DNA of 64,000 nucleotides from Vicinamibacteria bacterium (GCA_025994075.1 JAMQGV010000004.1:62001-126000); one strand, 5' to 3'; numbered from the stretch's first letter, positions 17,856 to 26,464 are shown. A program made the numbers and translations. Notes: generated by a model not told the origin, from the sequence alone.

Positions 17856-19805
17856 GTGAACGCCCCGCCCGCGATCGTTCATCACAACTCGATCCGCACC
17901 GTGCTCGTCGTCACGGTGCTGGCGTTCGCCCTGGTCCCCGCCGTGGTGATCGGGGCGATCGGCGTGCGCGGCCTGACGGCGAGCGTCAGCCACGAGGCTC
18001 AGCAGCGGGTCGACCGCGACCTGGAGATCGTCGCCACCAGCTTCGGCCAGCGCCTCGGCCGGCTCGCCTCCTCGCTCGAGGTCGCCGCCAGCCGCGTCCA
18101 GCGCGCGGAGTCGCGCGACGAGGCGGTGGCGGCCCTGCGCCGCGAGCTGGGCCTCAGCGTGCTCAACCTGTGCGACGCGGAGGGCCGGCCGCTGGCGGGC
18201 GCCCACGCGCCGGGCGCCGGGCCGGTCCCGGTCGACCGCGACCCGGTGTTGCGCCAGGCCCTGCAGGGCCGCGCGGCGTGGGGCACCGTCGCCCTCGACG
18301 CGGGCAGGCTGGAGCAGGAAGGCGGACCCGCGCTTCGCCAGGCCGCGCGGGTGATCGACGCCGAGGGCGTCGAAGCGACCGGGGCCGGCCTCGCCTGGTG
18401 GATCGCCGTTCCCCTCACCGGTCCTGGCGGGCGGGTCGAGGCCCTGCTCTATGGCGGGCGGCTGCTGAACCACGACCCCGCCCTGGTCGACGCCCTGCGC
18501 GACCTGGTGTTCGGCGGTGCCGAGGCGGGTCCCGCGCGCGGGGCGGTGACGCTGTTCCTCGGCGACGTGCGGGTGGCGACCAACGTGCCGGGCGTCGACG
18601 GGGCGCGCGCAGTCGGCACCCGGGTCTCGGAGCCGGTCCGCGAGGCCGTGCTCGCGCGGGGCGCGAGCTACGCGGGGGAGGCGCTGGTCGTCGACGCCTG
18701 GTACCTGAGCGCGTACCGCCCGCTGGCCGAGCCCGACGGCCGCGTCGTCGGCATGCTCTACGTCGGCCTCGCCCGCGCCCCCTACGACGCGATGAGCCGC
18801 GACCTGATCGTGCGCTTCCTGGCCCCGGTCGCGGCCGTCGCACTGCTGGCCGTGTGGGGTGCGCTCTACATCGTGAACCGCATCACGAGGCCGTTGCGGG
18901 TGCTGGGCGAGTCGGCGGCGCGGCTCGCCGACGGCGACTGGGACCACGAGCTGGAGGTGCCTCCGTCCTACGTCGAGCTGGAGCACCTCGCCGGCGTCTA
19001 CGCCGGCATGCGCGAGGCGATCCGACGCCGCGACCTCGAGCTGCGCGAGCGCAATCGCGAGCTGAGCGCGGCCAACGAGCAGCTCGCGCAGTCGAACCGC
19101 AACTACATGCAGACCCTCGGCTTCGTCACCCACGAGCTGAAGGCGCCGCTGGGGGCGATGCAGATGCTGATCGGCACGCTGATGGAGGGCCATGCCGGGA
19201 CGCTTCCGGAGCCGGCCTCGCGGCTGCTGCTGCGCATCCAGCGCAACTGCGAGGAGCTGCAGGACATGGTCCGCGACTACCTCGACCTGTCGCGGCTCGA
19301 ACACGGCGAGCTCGTCGCCAGCCGGGCCGAGATCGACCTCGCCCGCGACGTCGTGCGGCCCGCCGTGGAGAACACCGCGATCTTCTTCCGCTCGCGCGAC
19401 ATCGCCCTCGAGGTCGAGTGCCCCGAGGCGCTGCCGGCGGTGGCCGACCCGGGCCTGCTGCGGATCGCGCTCAACAACTTCCTGACCAACGCCGCCAAGT
19501 ACGGGCGGGAGAAGGGCCGCGCCCGGCTGACGGTGCACGCCGAGCGCGGCGAGGCCGCGCTGTGCCTGTGGAACGAGGGCCCCGGCTTCCCGCCCGAGAC
19601 CGCGGAGCGGCTGTTCGAGAAGTTCTTCCGCGTGCGCGACGCCCACACCCACGCGAGGCGCGGCAGCGGCATCGGCCTGTTCACGGTGCGCCGCATCGCC
19701 GAGCTGCACGGCGGCCGCGCCTGGGCGGAGTCGGAGCCCGGGGCCTGGGCGGCCTTCCACCTGCGCTTCCCGCTGCGCACGGCGGAGCCCGCCCCGGCCG
19801 CTTGA
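17856..19805 (+). CDS. Cache-domain sensor histidine kinase
   Basis: A 649-residue membrane kinase. One membrane helix (about 12-36) precedes a long periplasmic part (37-320) that resembles a double-Cache ligand-binding module, ending in GMLYVGLARAPYDAM. A second membrane helix and a HAMP-like segment (NRITRPLRVLGESAARLADG) follow. The transmitter has His426 in VTHELKAPLG, N box NNFLTNAAKYG, G1 NEGPGF and G2 GSGIGLFTV. The GTG start lacks a clear ribosome binding site. Cache domains sense small molecules outside the membrane; the ligand is not known. It ends 20 bases from the convergent DUF4097 gene. Confidence 0.9.
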   Translation: MNAPPAIVHHNSIRTVLVVTVLAFALVPAVVIGAIGVRGLTASVSHEAQQRVDRDLEIVATSFGQRLGRLASSLEVAASRVQRAESRDEAVAALRRELGLSVLNLCDAEGRPLAGAHAPGAGPVPVDRDPVLRQALQGRAAWGTVALDAGRLEQEGGPALRQAARVIDAEGVEATGAGLAWWIAVPLTGPGGRVEALLYGGRLLNHDPALVDALRDLVFGGAEAGPARGAVTLFLGDVRVATNVPGVDGARAVGTRVSEPVREAVLARGASYAGEALVVDAWYLSAYRPLAEPDGRVVGMLYVGLARAPYDAMSRDLIVRFLAPVAAVALLAVWGALYIVNRITRPLRVLGESAARLADGDWDHELEVPPSYVELEHLAGVYAGMREAIRRRDLELRERNRELSAANEQLAQSNRNYMQTLGFVTHELKAPLGAMQMLIGTLMEGHAGTLPEPASRLLLRIQRNCEELQDMVRDYLDLSRLEHGELVASRAEIDLARDVVRPAVENTAIFFRSRDIALEVECPEALPAVADPGLLRIALNNFLTNAAKYGREKGRARLTVHAERGEAALCLWNEGPGFPPETAERLFEKFFRVRDAHTHARRGSGIGLFTVRRIAELHGGRAWAESEPGAWAAFHLRFPLRTAEPAPAA

Positions 19806-19825
19806 GGCCGTTGCGCCCGGCCTGG

Positions 19826-20647
19826 CTACCGCCGCACGATCGAGATGCCGCCGTTGACGGTCTCGAGGCTCAGCTTCGGGCCGCCGGCGCCGATCGTGCC
19901 GCGCAGCGAGCGGCGCGTCTTGCTGGCGCCCGCGACTTCGAAGTCGGTGGAGATCGAGCCGTTGACGCAACTGGCGTCGAGTTCGGCCGCCGCCGCCGCC
20001 GGCAGCGTCAGCTCGATGCCGCCGTTGACCGTCTCGAAGCGGGTGTCGCCGAAGCGGGCGCCCATCTTCGCGTCGATGCCGCCGTTCACGGTCTCGGCGC
20101 GGGCGGCGCCTTCGGTCGCGATGTCGATGCCGCCGTTGACCGTCTCGGCCGTGACCTCGCCGCGGAAGCCCTCGGCGCGGACTCCGCCGTTGACGGTGGA
20201 CAGCTTCAGCGGCGCGGAGCGCGGCACGCGGATGCGGTACTCGACCGAGACGTCGTTGTTCTTCGACGACAGCCGGCCGGCGTTCCCCGGCGCGCACTCG
20301 TTGGCCTTGCCGTCGGCCGCGGGGTAGACCGAGCAGACGGTGATGCCGCCCGCGTGCTCGAGCACGACGATCCTGACCTCGTTCGGGTCGTTGCGGCGGC
20401 CCTTGCGCATCGCCTCGATGCCCACGGCCGGCGTGTCGCCGGGCTCGACGGTGATGCCGCCGTTGATGCCCTTGACCTCGAGCGCCTGGCCTTCCGCGAG
20501 CTTGCCGGTCCAGCGGAACTCCGCCTTCTGCTGCGGGCCGACGAAGAAATCGACGAGCGCCGCCAGCACGCCGCCGTCGTCCGCCGCCGCCACCGGCGCC
20601 AGGGCGAACCCCAGCGCCGCAGTCATCACCATCGTCCGAGCGCGCAT
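19826..20647 (-). CDS. Secreted DUF4097-family repeat protein
   Basis: A 273-residue protein with signal peptide MRARTMVMTAALGFALAPVAAA. From about residue 150 on there are at least five copies of a TVNGGI-type repeat spaced roughly 15-20 residues (STVNGGVRAEG, ETVNGGIDIAT, ETVNGGIDAKM, ETVNGGIELTL, ETVNGGISIVR), the pattern of the DUF4097 right-handed beta-helix fold. No enzyme motif. The ATG at 20647 has GAGG upstream; a GTG at 20662 is possible. It is the last gene of a three-gene operon (21774 to 19826) of exported proteins. Confidence 0.85.
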   Translation of the reverse strand: MRARTMVMTAALGFALAPVAAADDGGVLAALVDFFVGPQQKAEFRWTGKLAEGQALEVKGINGGITVEPGDTPAVGIEAMRKGRRNDPNEVRIVVLEHAGGITVCSVYPAADGKANECAPGNAGRLSSKNNDVSVEYRIRVPRSAPLKLSTVNGGVRAEGFRGEVTAETVNGGIDIATEGAARAETVNGGIDAKMGARFGDTRFETVNGGIELTLPAAAAAELDASCVNGSISTDFEVAGASKTRRSLRGTIGAGGPKLSLETVNGGISIVRR

Positions 20648-20655
20648 CGCCGACC

Positions 20656-21174
20656 TCACCACACGTAGACCCGGACGTGGTCGTTGCCGTCGCGCACGTC
20701 GACCAGGTCCGTGTTCGACACCTGCTTCAGCGCGGCCACCACGTCGGCGGCGCGCAGCTCGCGCGAGTCGCGCGAGGCGACGAAGTCGCGCACCACGCCG
20801 ATCGGCACGTTGACCCGCACCTGCTCCCGGCGGCCGTCGACGCTGATCCGGATCAGCTCGCCGGCCTTCTCGATGACGACCGTCTGGTCGCCGTCCTCGA
20901 CCCGGATCAGCTCGGCGTCGGGGCAGTCGGCCAGCGCGTCGAGCAGCCCGGCGGAGCGGGTCAGCGTCTCCATCGCTTCCGGGGGCAGCTCGGTGCGGGT
21001 GGCGTGCGCGGGCACCAGGTTGAGCGCGGCCTGGGCCACGAAGAGGGGGACCGGGACCACGATGCGGTGGCCGGAGGGGCCGCCCTCCTTGACGTCGACC
21101 ACCAGCATCGAGGTGTTGGCGACCGCCAGGGTGGCGACGACCGGCAGGGCGGCGAGGGCGGCGAGCTTGGCCAT
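20656..21174 (-). CDS. Exported protein of unknown function, related to the next upstream gene
   Basis: A 172-residue protein with a short hydrophobic N-terminus (MAKLAALAALPVVATLAVAN). I recognise no named family. It shares a repeated layout with the 189-residue protein encoded just upstream: a segment like VRVNVPIGVVRDFV (compare VRIDLPTTVVDAFF), an acidic region with DLVDVRDGNDHVRVYVW at the end (compare DVVRVTDKHTSVRIWID). The common unit seems to be a beta-rich module followed by a helix. It has AAGGAG before the ATG and lies 30 bases behind the upstream gene. Confidence 0.75.
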   Translation of the reverse strand: MAKLAALAALPVVATLAVANTSMLVVDVKEGGPSGHRIVVPVPLFVAQAALNLVPAHATRTELPPEAMETLTRSAGLLDALADCPDAELIRVEDGDQTVVIEKAGELIRISVDGRREQVRVNVPIGVVRDFVASRDSRELRAADVVAALKQVSNTDLVDVRDGNDHVRVYVW

Positions 21175-21204
21175 GGGGGGCTCCTTGCCTCTTGGGTGCG
21201 CGGG

Positions 21205-21774
21205 CTAGCGCTGGCTGCCCTGTTCGTCGATCCAGATGCGGACCGAGGTGTGCTTGTCGGTGACCCTGACGACGTCGCCGCGCAGCTTGGCGATCTCGGT
21301 CATCGCGGCCTTGAGGTCGACTTCCTGGCCCTCGGCGGAGAAGAAGGCGTCGACCACGGTCGTCGGCAGGTCGATCCGCACCTGCTCGCTGCCGTCGCGC
21401 TTGTCGACGCGAACCTGGACGCGGTCGCCCTTCTTGGCGACGCTGACGGTCTCGTCTTCCTCCTCGACGGTCACGAAGTCGGTGTCGCCGGTCTTCTTGA
21501 TCTCGGCCCAGATGCGGCGGAAGTCGGCGACGTCGAGGTCCCCGTCGTGGTGGTGTCCACGCAGGTGGATGCGGCCCTTCCGGACGACTTTCTCGGGCGC
21601 CGCCTCGAGCGCCGCGTGCACGATCGACATCGGCAGGTTGACGCTCACCTTCTGGGCCTTGCCGCGCGACTCCTCGACGCGGATGTGGAGCCAGGGGCTC
21701 GCGGCCTGGGCCAGCGCGGTGGGGGCGCCCGCCAGCATCAGGGCCGCCGCGGCCAGGGTCACGATTCGCTTCAT
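21205..21774 (-). CDS. Exported protein of unknown function with duplicated VNLP/IDLP module
   Basis: A 189-residue protein with signal peptide MKRIVTLAAAALMLAGAPTALA. The mature part contains two copies of one module: KVSVNLPMSIVHAALEAAP near residue 45 and QVRIDLPTTVVDAFFSAEG near residue 135, each followed by acidic residues and a V-x-V/I-x-I-W-like strand. The ATG at 21774 has GGGAGG upstream. It is the first gene of the operon that continues with its paralogue and the DUF4097 protein. Function is unknown; such gene sets are common in Acidobacteriota-like genomes, to my knowledge without assigned role. Confidence 0.78.
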   Translation of the reverse strand: MKRIVTLAAAALMLAGAPTALAQAASPWLHIRVEESRGKAQKVSVNLPMSIVHAALEAAPEKVVRKGRIHLRGHHHDGDLDVADFRRIWAEIKKTGDTDFVTVEEEDETVSVAKKGDRVQVRVDKRDGSEQVRIDLPTTVVDAFFSAEGQEVDLKAAMTEIAKLRGDVVRVTDKHTSVRIWIDEQGSQR

Positions 21775-21893
21775 GGTCAGATCCTCCCGATTGGCCTTGT
21801 GATCGACTGTCAACCTTCGTTACGAACGACCGGGGCCCCGGGTTCTCGCGAAGCGGCGGAAAGTTCCGGCCGGCCCCGCACGTTTACACTGGT

Positions 21894-21905
21894 CGGAATG
21901 TTCCG
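21894..21905. promoter_or_regulatory. Inverted repeat CGGAA-TG-TTCCG in divergent intergenic region
   Basis: CGGAATGTTCCG, perfect 5-base arms with a 2-base centre, lies between the operon starting at 21774 and the peroxidase-like gene at 21933. A TTTACA sequence lies just before it (21883-21888). It could be a regulator site for either side. The rest of the 158-base gap shows nothing clear. Confidence 0.3.
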
Positions 21906-21932
21906 GACTTTTTTTGGGGAGGCACCCACGCG

Positions 21933-22265
21933 ATGACCGCCTACTTCGACGACAAGGACCTCGCCCACTTCGGCGACCTCAAGCGCCACAACCCGGAGCT
22001 GTGGGCGATGTTCGAGAGGTACTACGCGGCCGCCTTCGAGCCCGGCCTGCTGACGAAGCGGGAGAAGGTGCTGATCGGGTTCGCGGTCGCGCAGGCCTCG
22101 CAGTGCCCCTACTGCATCGACAGCTACACCCAGCAGGCGCTGGAGCAGGGGATGACGATGCAGCACCTCGCCGAGGCGATGCACGCGGCGGCCTCGCTCA
22201 AGGCCGGCATCACGCTGGCCCACGGCCTGGTCGCCCACAACGTCGACAAGAAGGTGTCGATGTGA
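21933..22265 (+). CDS. Arsenosugar-biosynthesis-associated peroxidase-like protein (AhpD/CMD family)
   Basis: A 110-residue AhpD/carboxymuconolactone-decarboxylase-like protein with the redox motif CPYC in QCPYCIDSYTQQA (Cys at about 56 and 59). The sequence matches the small family that is encoded next to the radical SAM protein ArsS in arsenosugar gene sets. Its exact reaction is not established to my knowledge; peroxidase-like chemistry is inferred from the CxxC fold. The stop overlaps the GTG of the ArsS gene, so the pair is coupled. GGGGAGG precedes the ATG. Confidence 0.85.
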   Translation: MTAYFDDKDLAHFGDLKRHNPELWAMFERYYAAAFEPGLLTKREKVLIGFAVAQASQCPYCIDSYTQQALEQGMTMQHLAEAMHAAASLKAGITLAHGLVAHNVDKKVSM

Positions 22266-23272
22266 CGGGCCCCGTGCCGCGCCTGCTGCGCGTGCTGCGC
22301 GAGGAGCCGGCGCCGTCCCGCTTCGCGCGCCGCCTCGGGAGCGGAGGCGCGGCCGGCGAGCTGCGCGCCGCCGAGGTGCGCACGCTGCAGGTCAACGTCG
22401 GCAAGCGCTGCAACCAGGCCTGCCGGCACTGCCACGTCGACGCCTCGCCGACCCGCACCGAGGTGATGCCCGACGACGTGCTCGACGCCTGCCTCGACGT
22501 GCTCGAGCGCCACCCGGGGCTGGCGACGCTCGACGTCACCGGCGGCGCGCCCGAGCTGCACCCGCGCTTCCGCGAGCTGGTCGCGCGCGCCCGCGGGCTG
22601 GGCCGCGCGGTGATCGTGCGCCACAACCTGACCGTGCAGTTCGAGCCGGGTCACGCCGGCCTGCCCGCGTTCTTCGCCGCCCACGGCTGCGAGGTGGTCT
22701 GCTCGCTGCCGCACTACACGGAGGACGCCACCGACCGCCAGCGCGGGCGCGGCGTGTACGACAAGAGCGTGGAGGGCCTGCGCCGCCTCAACGCCGCCGG
22801 CTACGGCCGCGGCGGCGGCCTGGTGCTGACGCTGGTCGCCAACCCGGTCGGCGCCTTCCTGCCGCCGAAGCAGGAGGACCTCGAGCGCGACACGCGGGAG
22901 TACCTCGCCGCGCGGCACGGGGTCGGCTTCGACCGCCTGATCACGATCACCAACATGCCGATCGCCCGCTTCGGCGACTGGCTGCGCCGGGTCGGCCGCC
23001 ACGACGAGTACATGCAGCGGCTGGAGGCGGCCTACAACGAGGCGACGCTCGACGGGCTGATGTGCCGCTCGCTGCTCTCGGTCGAGTGGAACGGCCGGCT
23101 CCACGACTGCGACTTCAACCAGATGCTGGAGATGGGCCTCGCCCACGGCCTGCCGCAGCGCGTCCACGGCCTCGACGTGCGGGCGCTGGCCGGCCGCGAG
23201 ATCCTGGTCGGCGACCACTGCTTCGGCTGCACGGCCGGCGCCGGCTCGTCCTGCGGCGGCGCGATCGCCTGA
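22262..23272 (+). CDS. arsS: Radical SAM protein ArsS (arsenosugar biosynthesis)
   Basis: A 336-residue radical SAM enzyme. The cluster-binding motif CNQACRHC (about residues 51-58) is followed by HVDASPTRTEVM and LDVTGGAPELHP, hallmarks of ArsS. The C-terminus carries CFGCTAGAGSSCGG, the auxiliary cysteine motif of this family; some relatives have selenocysteine there, while this one has plain Cys and no in-frame UGA. ArsS makes a carbon-arsenic bond from a methylated arsenical and the adenosyl group of SAM. The GTG at 22262 overlaps the previous stop by four bases. The usual partner ArsM is not in the window. Confidence 0.9.
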   Translation: MTGPVPRLLRVLREEPAPSRFARRLGSGGAAGELRAAEVRTLQVNVGKRCNQACRHCHVDASPTRTEVMPDDVLDACLDVLERHPGLATLDVTGGAPELHPRFRELVARARGLGRAVIVRHNLTVQFEPGHAGLPAFFAAHGCEVVCSLPHYTEDATDRQRGRGVYDKSVEGLRRLNAAGYGRGGGLVLTLVANPVGAFLPPKQEDLERDTREYLAARHGVGFDRLITITNMPIARFGDWLRRVGRHDEYMQRLEAAYNEATLDGLMCRSLLSVEWNGRLHDCDFNQMLEMGLAHGLPQRVHGLDVRALAGREILVGDHCFGCTAGAGSSCGGAIA

Positions 23273-23305
23273 CGCACCGCGGCTCCGAGCTCGCGGGGAC
23301 GAGAC

Positions 23306-23402
23306 GGCGCCACAGAGGCACAGAGGCACCAGGGCAAAGGAGAACGTGATCCCGTCCGTCTCTCTCTGTCGTCTCTCTGTGTCTCCGTGTCTCGGTGGCG
23401 CC
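23306..23402. repeat. Imperfect inverted repeat element (MITE-like, about 97 bp)
   Basis: The left end reads GGCGCCACAGAGGCACAGAG and the right end, read on the other strand, GGCGCCACCGAGACACGGAG; about 20 of 24 terminal bases match. The interior is a tract of GAGGCAC and CTCTCTGT units unlike the surrounding coding DNA. It fills most of the gap between arsS and the solute-binding protein gene. A further GGTGGCGCC copy of the end sequence follows at about 23411. It may be a small non-autonomous element or a structured repeat. Confidence 0.5.
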
Positions 23403-23430
23403 GTTCTTCGGTGGCGCCGGTGCCGGCGTC

Positions 23431-24939
23431 TCAGCTCGCGGGCGGGAGGCGGCGGATGCGGTGGGGGCGGAGCCGGCCGCCGGGGTCGGCCGGCAGCTCC
23501 ACCCGGCGGCTCGTCACGTAGACCGTGTCGGCCTCGAACAGCGGCAGCAGCACGTTCGCATCGAGCGTCCGGTCGACCGCCTCGCGCAGCCGCTCCAGCC
23601 GCAGCCCGTGCTCCATCTCCGCGGCGGCCGCCTCGATCACCCGGTCGAGCGCCGGGTCGGAGAAGCCCGAGAAGTTGACGAGCCCGTAGCGCCCGTCTCC
23701 GGTCCGCGTGTGGATCGCGTCGCCGAGCACGTCGGCGACGTCTCCCGAGGTGTAGGTGAACTGCATCAGCCACAGCGGTGCCTCGAGCCGATCGAGCCTC
23801 TGGTCCAGCTCAGGCCACGGCAGCTCGACGGTCTCGACGTCCGCCCCCGCCGCCGCGAACACGCGCCGCAGGTGCTCGGCCACGCGGCGGTCGCGGTCGA
23901 CGTGCAGCAGCCGTTCGCGGTGACCGCGCGGCCAGCGCGCGCGCAGCGTCGCGGCGGCGGTTGCGGGGGACGGCGCCGGGACCCGCTGCGGCTCGAAGTA
24001 CCCGACGGCCGCGCGCGGCGCCAGGTGGAACGCCGGGCGCCCGAGGCCAGGCACGGCCTCGCGCACCAGCGCCTCGCGGTCGATCAGGGCGGCCAGCGCC
24101 GCGCGCACCGCGGGATCGGCGAGCGGGCCGCGGGTCGCCCGCAGCCCGAGCATCGCGAGCGTCAGCCCGGGCTGCGCCACGACCCGCGCGACCGGGCTGG
24201 CCGCGGCCCGCGCGAGGTCGTCGGACAGCGGGAACTCCGCGACGTCCGCGCGTCCCGCCAGCACCTCGTCGACTCGGGCCCGGGCGTCGGGCACGGCCCG
24301 CACCTCGACGGTCTCGAAGTCCGGCCGCGGCCCGCGGTGGCCCTCGAAGGCGCGCAGCGTCAGCGACGCCCCCGACCAGGCGGAGACCCGGTACGGACCG
24401 GTGCCGATCGCCGTGGCGGCATCGCGCGGCGCGCCGGCCGCCACCAGCGCCTGGCTGAGCCCCGCCAGCAGCAGCGGCGCGGGCCCCCGGGTCACGATCT
24501 CGACGTGATGCAGGTCGCTGGCCTCGATGCGCTGGACCCGGGCCAGCTTCCAGCCCTCGCGCGAGCCCTCGCGGGTCAACCCGGCGTTGAGCGCGGCGGC
24601 CACGTCGCCGGCGCGCAGCGGGCGGCCGTCGTGGAAGCGGACCCCCTCGCGCAACTCGAAGCGCCACCACTCGTTGCTCGGCGTGCGCCAGCTCTGCGCC
24701 AGTGCGGGCAGCGGCCGCAAGCGGTCGTCGACGGCGACCAGCGGCTCGTAGATCGCCTCCAGCACGCCCGAGGTCGTGAAGTCGTTGGTGAGCTGGGGGT
24801 CGAGCGTCGAGAGCGGAGACCGCACCAGCACCCGCAGCGGTGGTTCGGGCGGCGGAGGAACTGGCGCCGGCGCGCAGGCCGGCCCCGCGACGCAGAACGC
24901 AACGAGGATCGCCCACGGGACGCCCGGGGAACCGCTCAT
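23431..24939 (-). CDS. Peptide/nickel-type ABC transporter solute-binding protein
   Basis: A 502-residue family 5 extracellular solute-binding protein. The N-terminal hydrophobic stretch ends in GPAC (Cys22), a possible though weak lipobox. Family landmarks are STLDPQLTNDF, YEPLV, RFHDGRPLRAGDVAAALN and TGPYRVSAW. It would bind oligopeptides or similar ligands. No permease or ATPase genes are next to it, so it is an orphan of its transporter. The ATG at 24939 has GAGG at a good distance; a GTG two codons earlier is also possible. Confidence 0.87.
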   Translation of the reverse strand: MSGSPGVPWAILVAFCVAGPACAPAPVPPPPEPPLRVLVRSPLSTLDPQLTNDFTTSGVLEAIYEPLVAVDDRLRPLPALAQSWRTPSNEWWRFELREGVRFHDGRPLRAGDVAAALNAGLTREGSREGWKLARVQRIEASDLHHVEIVTRGPAPLLLAGLSQALVAAGAPRDAATAIGTGPYRVSAWSGASLTLRAFEGHRGPRPDFETVEVRAVPDARARVDEVLAGRADVAEFPLSDDLARAAASPVARVVAQPGLTLAMLGLRATRGPLADPAVRAALAALIDREALVREAVPGLGRPAFHLAPRAAVGYFEPQRVPAPSPATAAATLRARWPRGHRERLLHVDRDRRVAEHLRRVFAAAGADVETVELPWPELDQRLDRLEAPLWLMQFTYTSGDVADVLGDAIHTRTGDGRYGLVNFSGFSDPALDRVIEAAAAEMEHGLRLERLREAVDRTLDANVLLPLFEADTVYVTSRRVELPADPGGRLRPHRIRRLPPAS

Positions 24940-25017
24940 CGCCACCTCGCGGACGCTGTTCGGGGAGGAACCGCGGCGATCCTGCCACGGTCACCCCGGG
25001 GTCGCAACGCCGGGTGC

Positions 25018-25033
25018 CGGCACGGAAATTGCG
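25018..25033 (+). promoter_or_regulatory. Sigma-54-like promoter before the sulfurase-like gene
   Basis: CGGCACGGAAATTGCG: GG at 25019-25020 and GC at 25031-25032 with 10 bases between, matching GGCACG-N4-TTGC exactly. The predicted start near 25044 lies about 2 bases before the GTG at 25046, so the message would be essentially leaderless. Confidence 0.5.
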
Positions 25034-25045
25034 ACTTCTCGAGCC

Positions 25046-26464
25046 GTGACGCAAGCCCTGCCGAGCACCGCCCCGGACGCCGCCCGCGCCGCGTTCTTCG
25101 CCGCCCACCCCGCGTACGCCGCCACCGCCGCGCTCGACGCCCTGCGCGAGCGCGAGTTCGCGCGCCTCGACGCCGAAGGGCAGCGTTACCTCGACTACAC
25201 GGGCAGCGGCCTCTACGCGGCCTCGCAGGTGCGGCGCCACGCGGACGCGCTGTTGCACGCGGTGCTCGGCAACCCGCACTCGACCAGCCCCAGTTCGATG
25301 GAGAGCACGCTGCGGGTCGAGCGCTGCCGCGAACGGGTGCTGCGCTACTTCCGGGCGGACCCGGCGGAATACGTCGTCGTCTTCACGGCCAACGCCAGCC
25401 ACGCCCTGAAGCTGGTCGGCGAGTCGTATCCGTTCGGCGCCGGTGACGTGTTCCTGCTGACCTTCGACAACCACAACTCGGTGAACGGCATCCGCGAGTT
25501 CGACCGGCTGCGGGGCGCCCGCACCGTGTACGTGCCGATGGTGCCGCCCGAGCTGCGCGTCGACGAAGCGGTCCTGGAGCAGAAGCTCGGCGAGGGCCAC
25601 CCCGGGGGGCACAACCTGTTCGCCTTCCCCGCCCAGTCCAACTTCTCGGGCGTGCAGCACCCGCTCGACTGGGTCTCCCGCGCACAGACGCGGGGCTGGG
25701 ATGTGCTGCTCGACGCCGCGGCGTTCGTGCCGACCAACCGCCTCGACCTGTCGCGGGTGGGGCCCGAGTTCGTCGCGCTGTCCTTCTACAAGATGTTCGG
25801 CTACCCGACCGGGGTCGGCGCGCTGATCGCGCGCCGCGCGGCGCTGGGGCGGCTGCACCGGCCGTGGTTCGCAGGCGGCACCATCGACGCCGCATCGGTC
25901 CAGGCCGACCGCTTCGTGTTCACCACGGGCGCCGCTCAATTCGAGGACGGCACGCTCGATTTCGCCAACATCCCCGCGGTCGAACTCGGCCTCGACTTGC
26001 TCGACGAAGTCGGCGTGGAGACGGTACACGAGCGGGTGACGATGCTGACGGGCTGGCTGATCGAACAGCTCCTCGCGCTGCGGCACGGAAGCGGTCGGGC
26101 CCTGGTCAGGCTCTACGGCCCGGCCACCACGGCGCGGCGTGGCGGCACTCTGGCCTTCAACCTCTACGACGCCGCCGGCCGCCTGATCGACCACCGCCTG
26201 GTCGAGCGCCGCGCCGGCGAGGTGCGTCTCTCGCTGCGCACGGGCTGCTTCTGCAACCCGGGGGCGGGCGAGCTGGCGCTCGGCCTGTCGCGCGACGAAC
26301 TGCTGCGCTGCTTCGCCGGCAGCCCCCACATGACGCGCGAGGACCTCCAGCTCTGCGTCGATCCCAAGGCGGCGGGCGCGGTGCGGGCCTCGCTCGGCCT
26401 GGCCAGCAACTTCGACGACGCCTGGGCGCTCCTACAGTTCGCGCGCGGTTTCCTCGATGCCTGA
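25046..26464 (+). CDS. Molybdenum cofactor sulfurase-like class V aminotransferase
   Basis: A 472-residue PLP enzyme of the NifS/MOCOS type. The PLP lysine is Lys249 in SFYKMFGYPTGVGAL, a sequence typical of the N-terminal sulfurase domain of eukaryotic MOCOS rather than of NifS or SufS. TGSGLYAAS near residue 52 and RTGCFCNPGAG near the C-terminus (persulfide cysteine region) also fit. It likely mobilises sulfur from cysteine; the acceptor is unknown and the MOSC domain of full MOCOS is absent. The GTG at 25046 is the best start, as upstream sequence is intergenic. It is divergent from the solute-binding protein gene. Confidence 0.83.
   Translation: MTQALPSTAPDAARAAFFAAHPAYAATAALDALREREFARLDAEGQRYLDYTGSGLYAASQVRRHADALLHAVLGNPHSTSPSSMESTLRVERCRERVLRYFRADPAEYVVVFTANASHALKLVGESYPFGAGDVFLLTFDNHNSVNGIREFDRLRGARTVYVPMVPPELRVDEAVLEQKLGEGHPGGHNLFAFPAQSNFSGVQHPLDWVSRAQTRGWDVLLDAAAFVPTNRLDLSRVGPEFVALSFYKMFGYPTGVGALIARRAALGRLHRPWFAGGTIDAASVQADRFVFTTGAAQFEDGTLDFANIPAVELGLDLLDEVGVETVHERVTMLTGWLIEQLLALRHGSGRALVRLYGPATTARRGGTLAFNLYDAAGRLIDHRLVERRAGEVRLSLRTGCFCNPGAGELALGLSRDELLRCFAGSPHMTREDLQLCVDPKAAGAVRASLGLASNFDDAWALLQFARGFLDA

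Noticed and set aside
22262-23272. Possible selenocysteine codon in arsS
   Set aside because: The C-terminal motif has Cys codons throughout and the only UGA is the terminal stop.
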